From Candidatus Aenigmatarchaeota archaeon (GTDB lineage Archaea > Aenigmatarchaeota > Aenigmatarchaeia > QMZP01 > QMZT01), in contig DAOWAL010000074.1 in NCBI GenBank assembly GCA_030634615.1, positions 1 through 6,272 on the forward strand: 6,272 nt of DNA. The letters run 5' to 3'. Of the stretch, positions 5,370 to 6,272 are shown piece by piece. Every line of letters starts with the position of its first letter. Position 1 is the first letter of the stretch. The translations under genes and the position numbers were made by a program. The notes beneath the pieces are model-generated. The model was not told where the DNA came from. It saw only the letters and a list, made by a program, of their open reading frames with translations, and ran no database searches.

Positions 5370-5452
5370 AATGTTAATAATTGTATTACTCCATTTATAA
5401 TTTTTTTGTATAAACACAAAAGTAATTTAAATCTAATATACAAGTAAAATCC
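5370..5452. promoter_or_regulatory. Divergent leaderless promoter region between tpiA and the secreted-protein gene
   Basis: On the minus strand TTATAAAT (5393-5400) is about 27 bases before the tpiA ATG. On the plus strand ATTTAAAT (5425-5432) is about 25 bases before the ATG at 5453. The two boxes are about 32 bases apart, so the TBP/TFB complexes would sit close together. No Shine-Dalgarno precedes either start. The run of seven T at 5401-5407 is part of this AT-rich promoter DNA. Confidence 0.6.
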
Positions 5453-6272
5453 ATGAGAAGGCTTGTCTTACTAATATGTGTTTTATCAATTTTCCTTTTG
5501 GCACTTCCTGTAAATGCGGTCAATGTTGATGTCATACCATCACATGGCGATATTCCTGCCAAAGAAAAAGCATGGTACACAATAGAAATACAAAATGATT
5601 ATCCCATGGCAGATAATTTTGTCATAACAGTTATTGGTCCGCATTTAGAATGGCTCAACCTTGGTGCATATTACATAAAAATGAATGCGAACGAAAAAAA
5701 AGAAATTGACATGTTCTTTTATCCTGATGAAATCGGGACATATGATTACACGGTTTTAGTATATTCAAACAGGGATAACAAAATCAAAGATTCTGACACC
5801 GTTTCACTAAAGGTTCTTCCTGAAAGGCCAGTAAAATTATTGTCATTTTCAGCTGAAAGGATTGGAAATAATCTTGAGGTTTTCATGGAATTTGCAACAG
5901 CAGAAGAAAGGAATCTTGACATCTATTTTGAAGTTATGAGCAGTGCAGAAAAAAGAGTCGGATACACTGAGTTCAAGGAAGTAGTTGATGGAAAAGTCGA
6001 AATAACAAGAATAATGGAACTCGGTGAACTTGATTCTGATGAATATGAACTTCGGATGGGGATACCAGAATTTGGTGTTACTGCAAACACTGGTTTTTTG
6101 GTTGCACCGATTCACAAAGTTGTAACGAAAAAAGAAATAGTCTCAACGCCATTTGGTGATGAGGTGACAATAACACTGACAAATCAGGGCAACGTTGTTG
6201 AAGACTACGCTGTGAGTGAAACCCTTGAAAACAGTCAATATGTTGAATTTGATGAAGAGCCAATAGGTATTC
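5453..6272 (+). CDS. Secreted/surface protein with Ig-like (NEW3/CARDB-like) domains, C-terminus cut by window edge
   Basis: I translated 273 codons without a stop to the right edge, so the 3' end is missing. Residues 1-22 are a signal peptide: MRR, a hydrophobic core LVLLICVLSIFLLALPV, and a likely signal-peptidase site after Val-Asn-Ala22. The mature part is beta-rich. Residues 23-122 resemble the NEW3-like domain of archaeal COG1470-type proteins (EIQNDYPMADNFVITV, a conserved WLNLG, IGTYDYTVLVYS). Residues about 125-220 form a second sandwich-like unit. At about 221 a third opens with FGDEVTITLTNQGNVVEDYAV, the 'NxGN' pattern of CARDB-like domains. Such proteins are usually exported and anchored by a C-terminal membrane helix, which would be outside the window. 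The mature part seen contains no cysteine. A leaderless-type TATA box supports the start. The exact role (adhesion, envelope structure) is unknown. Confidence 0.85.
   Translation, partial: MRRLVLLICVLSIFLLALPVNAVNVDVIPSHGDIPAKEKAWYTIEIQNDYPMADNFVITVIGPHLEWLNLGAYYIKMNANEKKEIDMFFYPDEIGTYDYTVLVYSNRDNKIKDSDTVSLKVLPERPVKLLSFSAERIGNNLEVFMEFATAEERNLDIYFEVMSSAEKRVGYTEFKEVVDGKVEITRIMELGELDSDEYELRMGIPEFGVTANTGFLVAPIHKVVTKKEIVSTPFGDEVTITLTNQGNVVEDYAVSETLENSQYVEFDEEPIGI

Noticed and set aside
5370..5417. 16-residue N-terminal extension of triosephosphate isomerase
   Set aside because: The family starts at the MKSVLLINLK equivalent, and the likely TATA box (5393-5400) lies inside the extension.
5395..6263. 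Minus-strand frames opposite the secreted-protein gene (5395-5580, 5849-6115, 6078-6263)
   Set aside because: They show no recognisable protein features and oppose a continuous frame with signal peptide and Ig-like domains.
1..6272. tRNA, rRNA, CRISPR array, insertion sequence or defence system
   Set aside because: No repeat-spacer pattern, transposase motif, terminal inverted repeats or RNA-gene signature was seen; the only sizeable repeat is the 54-bp pair inside a coding sequence.

Overview
The window is archaeal. It encodes the archaeal/eukaryotic ribosomal proteins L44e and S27ae, a bifunctional fructose-1,6-bisphosphate aldolase/phosphatase, and a short archaeal-type triosephosphate isomerase. 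Several genes have a TTTAAA/TTATAAAT-type TATA box about 25-28 bases before the ATG, the layout of archaeal leaderless transcripts. The DNA looks AT-rich, genes are closely packed (largest gap about 115 bases), and no insertion sequence, CRISPR array, tRNA or rRNA is visible. The E/K/P-rich tail on S27ae and the Ig-like secreted protein recall uncultivated DPANN-type archaea, but the sequence alone does not fix the lineage.

Layout. Positions 1-2084 carry three minus-strand genes. In transcription order they are a 61-residue charged protein (2084-1899), a 252-residue membrane-anchored coiled-coil protein ending in an alkyltransferase-like domain whose catalytic cysteine is valine (1853-1095), and a CNNM/CorC-type DUF21 plus CBS membrane protein (1041 to beyond position 1). 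A divergent promoter region (2085-2199) separates them from the plus-strand pair rpl44e-rps27ae (2200-2835). The aldolase/phosphatase gene follows (2902-4002). Next is an unrecognised 223-residue protein with a perfect 54-bp in-frame internal repeat (4062-4733). It overlaps tail-to-tail with the minus-strand tpiA (5369-4710). A second divergent promoter region (5370-5452) leads to a secreted, probably surface, protein with Ig-like domains that runs off the right edge (5453-6272).

How the genes fit together. Triosephosphate isomerase equilibrates glyceraldehyde-3-phosphate and dihydroxyacetone phosphate. The aldolase/phosphatase condenses these two into fructose-1,6-bisphosphate and dephosphorylates it to fructose-6-phosphate, so the pair flanking the unknown gene forms consecutive steps of gluconeogenesis. 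The three genes with clear Shine-Dalgarno motifs are the two ribosomal proteins and the aldolase/phosphatase. The 61-residue protein, the alkyltransferase-like fusion, the 223-residue protein, tpiA and the secreted protein all look leaderless. The most unusual element is the membrane-tethered, catalytically dead alkyltransferase-like protein.
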